A stretch of 64,000 nt of DNA from Saccharicrinis sp050589685. Its GTDB lineage: Bacteria; Bacteroidota; Bacteroidia; Bacteroidales; Marinilabiliaceae. Positions 44,536 through 53,854 of the stretch are shown here, one piece after another. The notes under the pieces were generated by a model that saw only the letters and a list, made by a program, of their open reading frames with translations, was not told the DNA's origin and did no database searches. Position numbers and translations under genes: made by a program. Position 1 is the first letter of the stretch; each line of letters opens with the position of its first letter. Location: the NCBI RefSeq assembly GCF_050589685.1, contig NZ_JBNGOS010000010.1, forward strand, positions 62,001 to 126,000, in the 5' to 3' direction.

Positions 44536-45861
44536 TTAATAGTAATAGGTATAGATGTTTAATTTAGGCTCATAGTCCTTGTTCTTTTCGCCTCCCAATA
44601 AAACGGTAGTAAACGTTTCCCGCTCATAATCCGTTGGCAACCCAACCAAAATACATTGATCGGAATATTCAGAATTAAACTCCCCGGTTAATAAATTTTC
44701 GATGATATAGTCGGTAATATCAGCACTGTAGTACGGATTACTTTCATAATTGTCGACAGCATCATTGATTACCAAATTAACAGTATTACCTGAATTATCG
44801 GTATAATACGAAACCAGACTGTTAATCCGGTTAGATTCGTACAGCATAAGTTCTGAAGGCAAATCATTAATATCCTCTGCTTTATCCGTTGGCATCAAAA
44901 CCAGTTCCACTTTTATAATCTGGTCGAGCTCAACAAGTTGTAAAACATTATTCAAACCGGGAAACCTTATCTTGGTCATCAGGCCTGAACTTCCCTGTAC
45001 CAGTGTTTCATCATTTGTTTCTGTGGATCTTATATGTTCCTTTTGCTGTACCAATGGCGCAAACCGTGTTTCACTTCTATCCGCTTTCACTTTGTTAAAC
45101 ATATACGATGCATTGTCGATGCTAAAAGTTGCTTCCAGCTCCTCTTTCTCAAGATCCGTTCTATGGTAATACATTTTCAAACACAGTGAGGTATCGCTAT
45201 ACGCAAAACCGAGGGCCGTCCCGTTTTCTGGGTTGCCTTGAAGCACCAATCCATAAAAATAATCCTGGAAATCATCAGCTGTCAGAATTTCATCGGCATC
45301 TTCAATAAATAAATCGAATATCTTCTGTCCAAAAGCGTCGTTTAACCGTTGTTCCATCTCCTTACCCTTATATGGGTGTGGTAAAAATTCTATTTGTCCC
45401 AGGCTTTCCTCTTTAACATCCACCTCAGTAATATTATAGAAAGTTGTTTGGTCCAAATCATCCCAATTGGTGGCCAATTCCATGACATTCATATTAAAAA
45501 CATCAGTTGTATCACCTAAGTAATAATTGTTGTAATACATGCAAATAGTAAGCGAATCGAAAACATCATCATCATCAAAGTTACTTGTGCTAGGTATTCC
45601 TAACCTAAATACCGGTTCTGAAATTATTTCACCAAATGTTTCATCTGTATAATCTCCCACCAATACAGACGACCTCCCCGATGTTTGGATAGAATCAATG
45701 ACAACAGTGCTTAGTTCTAAAGAAAATGTGTCAATAAGCATGATACCCGATTCATCGTTGATGTATTCTTGTCCCATCTTAAGTTCATCGACACTCATGT
45801 CGTCGCATGAGTAGAGCACTAATCCAACAGTTATTGTTAATAGCAATAATATTTTATACAT
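44536..45861 (-). CDS. DUF4270 surface lipoprotein
   Basis: A lipoprotein signal (LLLTITVGLVLYSCDD) with acidic residues after Cys, the expected export signal for surface lipoproteins. The first third has the DUF4270 pattern: SGIMLIDTFSLELSTVVIDSIQTSGRSSVLVGDYTDETFG, VFRLGIP and DDVFDSLTICMYYNNYYLGDT. The C-terminal half is beta-rich. The DUF has no known function; it often occurs as a large Bacteroidota lipoprotein. It faces the Kelch gene and precedes the barrel. Confidence 0.85.
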   Translation of the reverse strand: MYKILLLLTITVGLVLYSCDDMSVDELKMGQEYINDESGIMLIDTFSLELSTVVIDSIQTSGRSSVLVGDYTDETFGEIISEPVFRLGIPSTSNFDDDDVFDSLTICMYYNNYYLGDTTDVFNMNVMELATNWDDLDQTTFYNITEVDVKEESLGQIEFLPHPYKGKEMEQRLNDAFGQKIFDLFIEDADEILTADDFQDYFYGLVLQGNPENGTALGFAYSDTSLCLKMYYHRTDLEKEELEATFSIDNASYMFNKVKADRSETRFAPLVQQKEHIRSTETNDETLVQGSSGLMTKIRFPGLNNVLQLVELDQIIKVELVLMPTDKAEDINDLPSELMLYESNRINSLVSYYTDNSGNTVNLVINDAVDNYESNPYYSADITDYIIENLLTGEFNSEYSDQCILVGLPTDYERETFTTVLLGGEKNKDYEPKLNIYTYYY

Positions 45862-46214
45862 TTCAATTAATTTTAAAATGCAAAAAAAAGGATACTCAAC
45901 TTAAAACACGAACAAGTAAGGCTAACTGGACTTATTTATCGACGAAATAGGCGATTTTATCGTTTATTTATTTTTTTGCTAAAATAGTTTTATAATAGCC
46001 AATCCCGTTTGCCATAGTTAATCTGCATCTTACACTACCAGTGCCTAACTGGTTTCCAGTAAAAAATCCTGTTAAGCGCCAATTCGTAGAAGAAAAGGCA
46101 ATATTCGTCGATAAAATCCCATCTAGTGTCTAAGCTATGCCACATCGTGCAACACGGTAACGTATGTTTGCAGGGTTATTAATTATCAAAAACAATAAAC
46201 AATTACTAAAGAAG
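45862..46214. other. Divergent regulatory region of DUF4270 and Kelch
   Basis: 353 bp without a gene. TTTATCGACGAA (45935-45946) and its inverse TTCGTCGATAAA (46104-46115) lie 158 bp apart, each toward one promoter. CGATTTTATCG (45952-45962) is a further dyad nearby. The Kelch -7 box is at 46163. Confidence 0.6.
46163..46170 (+). promoter_or_regulatory. -7 box of the Kelch gene
   Basis: TATGTTTG, perfect TAnnTTTG, 44 bp before the ATG at 46215. An ATG at 46164 would lie inside the box and is not used. Confidence 0.55.
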
Positions 46215-47246
46215 ATGATTAAACATTCACTATTTATACTATCGGCTATTTTTATCACTAGTATTTCATTTGTGAGCTGTAGCAACGACGATGACGATTA
46301 TTTGGGTAACTGGGTCGAAATGGGAGACTTTGGCGGAGTGCCAAGAACGGAAGCTGTTTGCTTTACGATTGAGAATACAGCTTATATAGGCACGGGGTAC
46401 TATACGGAGGAAGAAATTCGCTTAAAGGATTTTTGGTCCTACAATACCGATAATGGCTATTGGAAACAAATTGCAGAATTACCTGGCGTTGGCCGAAATG
46501 GAGCTATCGCATTTAGTTCGAGCACAAAAGGTTACGTAGGCACCGGTTATGATGGAGATGACAAACTAAAAGATTTCTACGAATATAACCCAACCACCAA
46601 TACCTGGACACAGAAAAATGATTTTGGAGGTGATGCCCGATATGGAGCAACAGCATTTTATATCAATGGTAAAGGTCATGTGGGAACTGGTTATTGTGAT
46701 ATAGAGGTTAACTCTGAAGAAATTAGTGCTACCAATAAAGATTTTTGGAGTTATGATATTGAGGCAGACACTTGGCAAGAGATAGCCACTTTTAACGGTT
46801 CCAAACGAAGGGATGCCATGAGCTTTGTAATAAATGGAGAGGCTTATGTTTTAGGTGGCTATGATAACGAATACCTGGACGATATGTACAAATACAATTC
46901 CCAGGAAAATAACTGGACTGAACTAGGACATATCAGTGATTATGAAGATGATAGTTACGATGACGATTACACGATTGACAGATATAGTGGTGTTACTTTT
47001 GTTATGGACGGTAAAGCGTACGTAACTACAGGAATAAGAGGAGGTAACAACGTTGAAACATGGGAATATGAACCAAGTACAGACCGTTGGGAAGAAAAAA
47101 CCGATTTTGAAGGTACTTCACGAAACGGAGCGGTTGCTTTTACAATTAACAACGAAGGGTATGTAGCCACTGGAGGAAATGGAAGCTACTCTTTTGACGA
47201 CGTTTGGAAATTAAGCCCGGATGATGAATATGAAAGCAAGGATTAA
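46215..47246 (+). CDS. Kelch-repeat lipoprotein
   Basis: Start at MIKHSLFILSAIFITSISFVSC, a lipoprotein signal with SNDDDD after Cys, a classic surface export signal. Six or so Kelch repeats follow, each with a GYxG/TGY and W at the end: AYIGTGYYTEEE, GYVGTGYDGDDKLKDFYEYNP, GHVGTGYCD, AYVLGGYDNEYLDDMYKYN, AYVTTGIRGGN, GYVATGGNG. Together they should form a beta-propeller for binding glycans or proteins. It overlaps the next gene DUF4907. Divergent DUF4270 and barrel are probable partners. Confidence 0.92.
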   Translation: MIKHSLFILSAIFITSISFVSCSNDDDDYLGNWVEMGDFGGVPRTEAVCFTIENTAYIGTGYYTEEEIRLKDFWSYNTDNGYWKQIAELPGVGRNGAIAFSSSTKGYVGTGYDGDDKLKDFYEYNPTTNTWTQKNDFGGDARYGATAFYINGKGHVGTGYCDIEVNSEEISATNKDFWSYDIEADTWQEIATFNGSKRRDAMSFVINGEAYVLGGYDNEYLDDMYKYNSQENNWTELGHISDYEDDSYDDDYTIDRYSGVTFVMDGKAYVTTGIRGGNNVETWEYEPSTDRWEEKTDFEGTSRNGAVAFTINNEGYVATGGNGSYSFDDVWKLSPDDEYESKD

Positions 47247-47541
47247 ATATGTTGCCATACTCATTGTTTTCACAAGCCTTGTTTCTTGCCAGTCCTCCAA
47301 TCAAAAGGCGTATCTGGAAACATTCCATGAAAACGGGAATTGGGGCTACGAGATAAAGGTAAACAACAAGGTATACATTCATCAGGATTGTATACCGGCC
47401 ATGGCAGGAAACAAACATTTTGCCAGCAAAAAAGAAGCAGAGCTGGTGGGTAAATTGGTACTGCGAAAAATAATGAATAAAGAAACGCCAGCTGTCAATA
47501 CTGGGGAGTTACGACAGCTGGGGATTAAAGGTACTTCTTAA
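47221..47541 (+). CDS. DUF4907 lipoprotein
   Basis: 106 residues: a lipoprotein signal (RIKYVAILIVFTSLVSC) and a small beta-rich domain of DUF4907 type, with NGNWGYEIKVNNKVYIHQDCIPAMAGNKHFASKKEAELVGKLV. Three Met codons could start it; the first overlaps the Kelch stop by 26 bp, showing translational coupling. Function unknown. The overlap and shared promoter say that it works with the Kelch protein. Confidence 0.85.
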   Translation: MMNMKARIKYVAILIVFTSLVSCQSSNQKAYLETFHENGNWGYEIKVNNKVYIHQDCIPAMAGNKHFASKKEAELVGKLVLRKIMNKETPAVNTGELRQLGIKGTS

Positions 47542-47560
47542 CTGAAGTGTGGGATATGGT

Positions 47561-47600
47561 AAGGCCGGAGCGTATAAGATACGTTGCCGGCCTTTTTTTT
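47561..47600 (+). terminator. Terminator after the DUF4907 gene
   Basis: AAGGCCGG (47561-47568) pairs with CCGGCCTT (47587-47594), with an inner CGTAT/ATACG stem, followed by eight T. Confidence 0.93.
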
Positions 47601-47736
47601 GTGCGCTTTTTAAACTATTTTACAGCTTGTAACCAACATGGTCGGAACAAACAATTGGGCACAAAAGAACGTCCATGAAATTGGCACTGATTCTTAAGGT
47701 ATTTATAGATACTAAACAGGTAAAAAAGTAAAGCGA

Positions 47737-48609
47737 ATGCAAGATATTGTCACATACGGGCTCACCAATCCCGAAGGCGAACGGGTCGATTTTATCATCA
47801 AAGATACAGGGGCAATCTTCGACCAAAACAATGGGATCAGCGATTCGCCGCACAGACACGATTACTATACCATCATTGTCAATGAGAATGGCGGCGGGAC
47901 ACACATGATTGACTTTAAAGAGTTTGCAATATCCGATCTTTCCGTACACTTTGTTTATCCGGGTCAGGTACATAATGTTTTCAATCCCGAGAGGCCAACC
48001 GGTTGGGTCATGAACTTTACCAGGGAGTTTCTGCTAAAAAATCATATTATGCAAGAACTTATTAATCAGGTATACCTATATAATACGTTTGGTGATTCTC
48101 CTCCCCTTCAATTAAACCGCCATGAGTTTGACCGTTTTAAAAACATCATCCGGCAGTTTCAATTCTACAGCAATAATGATACACCCTATAAATATGAAGC
48201 CCTTGGAGCTGTTTTAAAGCTGTTTTTCATCCAGGTAAGCTCGTTGTGCTCTGTTCCAAAGGTAGAATCGGTTCATAGCAATGGAGTGAACAATTTATTC
48301 GTTAATTTTAAAAAATTGATCGAACAACATTATAAACAATGGCATAAAGTATCGGAATATGCGAAAGAACTATCCGTTAGCGGGGACTACCTGAATAAGT
48401 ACGTAAAATCGCAGACCAATAAATCGGCTAAGGAATATATACAGGAAAAGATTATTGTAGAAGCCAAAAGAATGCTATTGTTCACCGAAGAAAGCAACAA
48501 AACGTTGGCATACCATTTAGGCTTTGAGGAGCCCGCACATTTCAGCAATTTCTTTAAAAAACTAACCAGCCAAACCCCTGGCACATTTAGATTAGAGAGT
48601 AGAAAATAG
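47737..48609 (+). CDS. AraC-family transcription regulator
   Basis: 290 residues. An N-terminal cupin-like sensor (SDSPHRHDYYTIIVNENGGGTHMIDFKEF, VYPGQVHNVF) and a C-terminal AraC HTH: LSVSGDYLNKYVKSQTNKSAKEYIQEKI, then LAYHLGFEEPAHFSNFFKKLTSQTPGTFR. The cupin binds an unknown effector. It is followed 347 bp later by pirin and YceI on the same strand, which could be its targets. Confidence 0.95.
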   Translation: MQDIVTYGLTNPEGERVDFIIKDTGAIFDQNNGISDSPHRHDYYTIIVNENGGGTHMIDFKEFAISDLSVHFVYPGQVHNVFNPERPTGWVMNFTREFLLKNHIMQELINQVYLYNTFGDSPPLQLNRHEFDRFKNIIRQFQFYSNNDTPYKYEALGAVLKLFFIQVSSLCSVPKVESVHSNGVNNLFVNFKKLIEQHYKQWHKVSEYAKELSVSGDYLNKYVKSQTNKSAKEYIQEKIIVEAKRMLLFTEESNKTLAYHLGFEEPAHFSNFFKKLTSQTPGTFRLESRK

Positions 48610-48956
48610 CCCTGGCATTCGATATTGAGAAAAACGTTAGAGACTAAATAATTGCGAGCGAAATATTCACCCTCGGATCAGCCACTGTTCTCAATTATAT
48701 TCAATCATCCCACAGTATTGTTAGATTGTGGTAACCCTTTAAATTTTTACTATTAAGATCAAATATCTTTTAGAAGTTCGATCATTATTAAAAGAGTAAA
48801 ATATCCATAAATCTGATTATTGCAATACCTCAACTAATTTTCGCAACCCCTCGCCTTAAAATTTGCTGTATGTTTGTATTAAACCCGGATGATATATTAG
48901 AGGTGTGTAACAGGATTCCTAATGCAATATGGCGGGTTAAACTAAAAAATTAAGCT
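48610..48956. other. Gap between the AraC gene and pirin
   Basis: 347 bp, no gene. CCACA (48710-48714) and TGTGG (48727-48731) form a short dyad 12 bp apart, a possible regulator site. The pirin -7 box TATGTTTG is at 48869-48876. Confidence 0.45.
48869..48876 (+). promoter_or_regulatory. -7 box of the pirin gene
   Basis: TATGTTTG, perfect TAnnTTTG, 80 bp before the pirin ATG. Confidence 0.5.
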
Positions 48957-49670
48957 ATGAATACAGTACTGCACAGATCAGACGAGAGGGGGCATGCAAA
49001 TCATGGTTGGTTAGATGCAAAGCATTCGTTTAGCTTTGCGAATTACTACGACCCTCAAAAGGTTCACTTTGGTGCTTTACGGGTATTAAATGATGACACC
49101 GTTGCGCCAGGTGCGGGATTCCCGGAACATCCGCACGATAATATGGAAATAATTACAATCCCTTTGTCAGGATCCATTGCCCACAAAGACAGTATGGGTA
49201 ATGCATCAGTTATCCATGCAGGAGAAATCCAGGTGATGAGCGCAGGTTCAGGAATATTCCACAGTGAATTTAATAACAGTGAGGAGGAAGAGCTGAGGTT
49301 ATTTCAAATTTGGTTGTTTCCACATACGAAAAATGTTAAACCCAGATATGATCAAATCAACCTGAAAAAACTAAAAAAGAAAAATGATTTTATTCAAGTC
49401 TTGAGCCCTAATAAAAATGACCAGGGCGTATGGATATATCAGGATGCCTGGTTTAACATGGGTGATTTTGATAAGGGGATAAAAGTGAACTATCAGATAC
49501 ATCAACCAAACAATGGCATATACCTTATGGTTATAGAAGGTAGTATCCAAATTGCAGGAGAAACACTTAACAAACGGGATGCCATCGGCATTACTGAAAT
49601 ACAAAAAATAGAATTGGAAACCCAAAGCAACAGTAGTTTGTTGTTAATAGAAATTCCAATGAACTATTAA
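48957..49670 (+). CDS. Pirin-family bicupin
   Basis: 237 residues. The N-terminal cupin has FPEHPHDNMEIITIPLSG and GSGIFHSEFN, giving the His/His/His/Glu metal set of pirin and YhaK. The C-terminal cupin is shorter (MVIEGSIQIAGETL). Metal-dependent quercetin dioxygenase activity is known for some members. It is preceded by an AraC regulator and followed by YceI; such sets are often induced together by oxidative or electrophile stress, an inference. Confidence 0.93.
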   Translation: MNTVLHRSDERGHANHGWLDAKHSFSFANYYDPQKVHFGALRVLNDDTVAPGAGFPEHPHDNMEIITIPLSGSIAHKDSMGNASVIHAGEIQVMSAGSGIFHSEFNNSEEEELRLFQIWLFPHTKNVKPRYDQINLKKLKKKNDFIQVLSPNKNDQGVWIYQDAWFNMGDFDKGIKVNYQIHQPNNGIYLMVIEGSIQIAGETLNKRDAIGITEIQKIELETQSNSSLLLIEIPMNY

Positions 49671-49838
49671 GTTATAATAGATTGTTTGACAATAGTAGCC
49701 AAGGGGTCAGAAGCATGTAGAAGAGAGCCCTAAGTGATACGAAGTAAGACATGAGCGCATGGGTAAAAACACAAATGCCACCACCTTATATTTAACATCT
49801 GAAAATTAAAACAATAACAAATACAAAAACTAAGAATT

Positions 49839-50408
49839 ATGAAAGCAATGAAATTATTATTTGCAGTTACGGCTTTATTAGTAGCCTCTTCAACTTTTGC
49901 GCAGACGTATCAGGTAGATGCCAGCAGAACCAGTATCAAATGGGAAGGAAAAAAAATAGGAGGCACCCATAACGGAGATATTAAACTGAAAGAGGGTTCA
50001 TTTACCGTCCAAGGAAACCAAATTACTGCCGGAACTTTTTTGATAGACATGAGCACGATTACCAATGCGGATATTGAGAGCGACGAGTACAGAAAAAAAC
50101 TCATTGGCCATTTAAAGTCGGATGATTTTTTTGGTGTAGAGAAATTTCCAACAGCCCAATTAAAAATAACTGGCAGTACTACCTTTAAAAATAACGTTGC
50201 CAAGGTAACAGGTGATTTGACCATTAAAGAAAACACTCACCCTATCGAATTTGAAGTTACCAAAAGTGGAAACAAATACACAACCACACTTATCGTGGAC
50301 CGTGCCAAATACGATGTGAGATACGGTTCCAAATCATTCTTTGATAATTTAGGTGACAAAGTTATTTATGACGATTTTACATTAGATGTAAATTTAACGG
50401 TTAGATAA
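49839..50408 (+). CDS. YceI-family secreted lipid-binding protein
   Basis: A signal peptide (KLLFAVTALLVASSTFAQ) and the YceI fold: YQVDASRTSIKWEGKKIGGTHNG, the family opening; FLIDMSTITNADIES and HLKSDDFFGVEKFPTAQLK; ending in the usual beta strands (VIYDDFTLDVNLTV). YceI proteins bind isoprenoid-type lipids in the periplasm in a lipocalin-like barrel. Length 189 is normal. It lies 168 bp after pirin, probably a separate promoter. Confidence 0.95.
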   Translation: MKAMKLLFAVTALLVASSTFAQTYQVDASRTSIKWEGKKIGGTHNGDIKLKEGSFTVQGNQITAGTFLIDMSTITNADIESDEYRKKLIGHLKSDDFFGVEKFPTAQLKITGSTTFKNNVAKVTGDLTIKENTHPIEFEVTKSGNKYTTTLIVDRAKYDVRYGSKSFFDNLGDKVIYDDFTLDVNLTVR

Positions 50409-50436
50409 TAAAATACTGACACGCGTAATTAAGAAT

Positions 50437-50471
50437 AACCCGCCAGCTAAATAAACAATAGCTTGCGGGTT
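50437..50471. terminator. Bidirectional terminator between yceI and the HD-PycTM gene
   Basis: AACCCGCCAGCTA (50437-50449) pairs with TAGCTTGCGGGTT (50459-50471) with one mismatch and a 9-base loop. It lies just past both convergent stops. Confidence 0.8.
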
Positions 50472-50473
50472 TA

Positions 50474-51703
50474 TTATTGTTGATAGTTCATGATTCCGAT
50501 TACAAAGAAAAGGATGGAAAATACCAGACCCGTGACAAAAACAATATAGCCCCACCTTAAATAGGCATATTTTTTATTAAGTACTTTTCCTAAAAAGTAA
50601 AGGTCACGACTCATGCTGTTGTACAAGTAATCCCTATCCTTCATTAATTCGCCTATACCCCATTCAAAATCCTCCAGTTCCATCCGGTGGAAGTTGCCAA
50701 AAAAAGTCAGGTTACCCCGTTTATGACTTATATCCTCTTTAGAAATGAATCCGTGCGTGGTACGCGGTATAGTTGAAATAATAGCAATAATAATGGTTAC
50801 AATACTAAAAGCAACTAAAATTAGCGCTGGCCAAATTAAATACTCGTTATTGTCCAGCTTAGGAAAAAGTGTTGAAAGAACTATGGAAATAATAATACCG
50901 TTTACACTAATTAAGGTATTGGCTTTGTCATCGGCAATCCTGCTTAAATTCACATGATTTCTTAGGTTTACCCTGAACATTGTTTCGATACCCTTGTCTG
51001 GTTTTTCGGTTTTTCCGGCGACACCTCCAACTTTTTTCTTCTTTTTCTTATCCTTTTTCTTTGCTGTTTGTTCTATTAATTCTTCCTCTGAGTTTATTTC
51101 CATTTCCGATAGAGCTTTAAGTTTTTCTTTATTTTTTTCCTTTTGCGGGTTTAGGTTTTCCTGTGCAAACTTGGTGTAAAACGGGTGCTCTTCAAAAAAC
51201 ACAATACAATCGTTAATCCATTCTTGAGGCGTTTTTTTCTTAAAACTGTTAATTTCCTTATATAGTTTTATAAATGGGTTCCTAAAATAATCTTTTTTAC
51301 CAATGTGTGCTATATCCGCATCTTTTATGGTCTTTTCCAAAAGATCTGTTGGTTTATAGCCAAGTTTGGTTGACATGATGATACGCTCAACAGTAAGAAT
51401 ATCAATATGGTTCATATTTTTTGATTTCAGAATTCTTCGGGCAAATGCGGCAGAATTTTTTTCATGCCCAACCACACCTTTACAAAAACAAACATCATGA
51501 AAAAGAGCGGCAATTTGCAACAGCTCCTTTTCTTTTTCTGATATTTCGGGTATGTTCTCAGCAAAAAATGTCACAACTTCAAGCACATTTAATGTATGTT
51601 CCAGGTTATGATGATACAATTTTCCGTTTTGGTTAGCTGTTATTTCGTCAGATGCAATCACTATGCATTCGTTAACCAATGTGCTGTAAGTCGTTTCTAC
51701 CAT
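50474..51703 (-). CDS. HD phosphohydrolase fused to a Pycsar-type transmembrane effector domain
   Basis: 409 residues. The HD domain (about 1-200) has the metal set H36, H69-D70 and D130 (YHHNLEHT, AALFHDV, KDADIAHI). A Lys/Glu-rich linker of low complexity (about 195-235) follows. The C-terminal 170 residues, FRVNLRNHVNLSRIADDKANTLISVNG onward, match the PycTM/DUF5706 domain, with two spans after it and one near the end (GYIVFVTGLVFSILFFVIG). PycTM is the membrane effector of Pycsar anti-phage systems, where it is fired by cCMP or cUMP; no cyclase gene is here. The HD part may instead cleave a nucleotide signal. It starts 4 bp after the ppk1 stop, so the two are co-translated or nearly so. 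Confidence 0.88.
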   Translation of the reverse strand: MVETTYSTLVNECIVIASDEITANQNGKLYHHNLEHTLNVLEVVTFFAENIPEISEKEKELLQIAALFHDVCFCKGVVGHEKNSAAFARRILKSKNMNHIDILTVERIIMSTKLGYKPTDLLEKTIKDADIAHIGKKDYFRNPFIKLYKEINSFKKKTPQEWINDCIVFFEEHPFYTKFAQENLNPQKEKNKEKLKALSEMEINSEEELIEQTAKKKDKKKKKKVGGVAGKTEKPDKGIETMFRVNLRNHVNLSRIADDKANTLISVNGIIISIVLSTLFPKLDNNEYLIWPALILVAFSIVTIIIAIISTIPRTTHGFISKEDISHKRGNLTFFGNFHRMELEDFEWGIGELMKDRDYLYNSMSRDLYFLGKVLNKKYAYLRWGYIVFVTGLVFSILFFVIGIMNYQQ

Positions 51704-51707
51704 TGTT

Positions 51708-53720
51708 TTATACTAATATCTTACATGTATTTTTAACTAAATCGAACATGATTTGTTGTGATGGCTTATCATTGTTACCCTCCACGTATGCGTTTTCACC
51801 ATCTTGCGTAACATATCGCCCTTTCAAGGAATCGGATAGTTGACAGTTTATCTCATCAACCAGGAATTGTTGCGTTCGGTCGTCAAAGACTGGAAATGCT
51901 ACCTCAATCCTGCCGGAAAGATTCCTTGTCATCCAATCGGCCGAAGCCAAATACGTTACGGGTGATCCACCATGGTTAAAATGATAGATTCTGGTATGTT
52001 CAAGAAATTGGTCAATTACACTAACGATTTTAATATTGTTTTGTTGCTTTTCTGTTAAAGGATAATAGCAACAAATCCCCCTGACCACCATATTAATAGT
52101 TACCCCTTCATCGGCAGCCTCTCTCAGTTTATCAATCATCTTAGGATCTTCGAGGCTGTTTAGCTTTATCAGCATTTCAGCCTTCTTACCTGATTTCGCC
52201 CAAACTATTTCTTCATCTATTAACTGGTAAACGCCTTTGCGCAAAACAAATGGAGCGACCAGCAAATGCTCAAATTCCGGTTTGTATTTCTCATTCTTTA
52301 AATAAGAAAATACTTCGTCCAGATCCTTGGTATACCTTTTATCCGTGGTCAGCAATCCATGGTCTCCATATATTCTGGCCGTTTTTTCGTTTAAATTACC
52401 GGTACCCAGGTAGGCATATGTTATCGTTGAATCTTTTTCTTTTCGTTTAATGGTAAATATCTTGGCATGAACTTTTAAATCTTTCACGCCATATTTAACT
52501 GTTGCCCCGGCTTTTTCCAGTCTTTCTCCCCAGTATATGTTTGACTCTTCATCAAAACGTGCCAACACTTCGGTTAATACGAACACTCGTTTGCCTTGTT
52601 GCGCCGCGATTTCTGCTGCCCTACAAATTTCAGAAGTCTTGTTTACACGATAAAGCGTGATGTTTATTTCTTCCACATCGCGGTCGTACGCTGCCGTGTG
52701 TAACACCCGTGAAACATACGAAAATTCCTGATATGGATAGCTCAAAAAAACATTCCCATTCCGAATCTCTTCAAAACAGTCCCTTGCTTGTTCTAGTTTC
52801 TCACAAGGTATCGTTTGATAATCCTCATTGTAAAGGTGCGGCTTGTTGGTGAAAAATGGGAATTTAAAGAAATCGTAATAATTGTGATACCTCCCTCCTG
52901 GCAACAGACCCGTCATATCCACATCGATCTTTTTTCTTAGATAGTCAATGTGCTTAAAAGGAATGTCTTCGTTAAACAGCAGGCGACTGGGAAGACCTGT
53001 TTCCCTTTTTTTAAGGCTCCGTTTTATTTTACGTACAATGTTGTCTTCCTGTTCTTCATCAATGTATAATTCGGCATCCCTGGATATCTTAACGGCATAT
53101 ACTTCAGTTTCGTCACACAGATATTTCGCCACATTATACCTGAAAATATCATCGAGTTGAATAATCCGTGTCTCGTTACCATCCCTAGAAATAGTGACAA
53201 ACCTACCCCACCGATCGTAGTCCAGTTCTAAAATATACTTACCTTTTGTTGAAATGAAATACAGATATACGGTTTGGTGGGTCAAGTCTACACTTTTTTC
53301 ATCTGTAATATTCTTCAGGGTAAAATTACCCTTTAGATGTTCATCATAGTATTCTGAAACCAGTTCCTTGTCCCTTGCTCCTAAATATTTGTGTAGAAAG
53401 TGGATCCCCTCTGCCGCCATAGCCGGGATAATTTCGGTATAAAACAACTGCCCCAAATACTCTTGCTGTTTACTAACAATACTATTAATTTGCTGAAGCA
53501 CATAAGAAGGGCGAAAGCCAAACTTGTTTTTTTTATCCCCTTTGTATTTTTGTTCAAATCTGTGTCCCGCCACCCTCACTTTATAAAACTCCTCAAGGTT
53601 TGAGGAATAAATGGCCACAAATTTTAACCTTTCCATTAAAGGCACGTTTTTGTTTTCCACTTCCTGAAGGATACGGGCATTAAAAGATAACCAACTCAGG
53701 TCACGGTCGATATATTTCAT
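51708..53720 (-). CDS. ppk1: Polyphosphate kinase 1
   Basis: 670 residues with the Ppk1 layout: N-terminal RDLSWLSFNARILQEVEN, a middle head domain, then catalytic domains with KVHAKIFTIKRK (phospho-His) and EHTRIYHFNHGG (second His). It makes long-chain polyphosphate from ATP reversibly, in the cytoplasm or at the membrane face. It follows a GAF-domain gene by 134 bp and precedes the HD-PycTM gene by 4 bp. No exopolyphosphatase gene is next to it, though the HD protein may be a related phosphohydrolase. Confidence 0.97.
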   Translation of the reverse strand: MKYIDRDLSWLSFNARILQEVENKNVPLMERLKFVAIYSSNLEEFYKVRVAGHRFEQKYKGDKKNKFGFRPSYVLQQINSIVSKQQEYLGQLFYTEIIPAMAAEGIHFLHKYLGARDKELVSEYYDEHLKGNFTLKNITDEKSVDLTHQTVYLYFISTKGKYILELDYDRWGRFVTISRDGNETRIIQLDDIFRYNVAKYLCDETEVYAVKISRDAELYIDEEQEDNIVRKIKRSLKKRETGLPSRLLFNEDIPFKHIDYLRKKIDVDMTGLLPGGRYHNYYDFFKFPFFTNKPHLYNEDYQTIPCEKLEQARDCFEEIRNGNVFLSYPYQEFSYVSRVLHTAAYDRDVEEINITLYRVNKTSEICRAAEIAAQQGKRVFVLTEVLARFDEESNIYWGERLEKAGATVKYGVKDLKVHAKIFTIKRKEKDSTITYAYLGTGNLNEKTARIYGDHGLLTTDKRYTKDLDEVFSYLKNEKYKPEFEHLLVAPFVLRKGVYQLIDEEIVWAKSGKKAEMLIKLNSLEDPKMIDKLREAADEGVTINMVVRGICCYYPLTEKQQNNIKIVSVIDQFLEHTRIYHFNHGGSPVTYLASADWMTRNLSGRIEVAFPVFDDRTQQFLVDEINCQLSDSLKGRYVTQDGENAYVEGNNDKPSQQIMFDLVKNTCKILV

Positions 53721-53854
53721 ATTAAGTTTCGTTGTTCAATAGTGAATTAAGCAATTTTTTTACAGAATCCAAAGCCTCCCATTCTCCAATTTCAATAAAC
53801 GCGTGTACTATTTTTCAACAGCATTGATTGACCATAGTATCATGCACAACAAGG

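Noticed and set aside
51708..53720. Possible full Pycsar system next to ppk1
   Set aside because: There is no uridylate or cytidylate cyclase gene in the window, so only the effector-type domain can be claimed.
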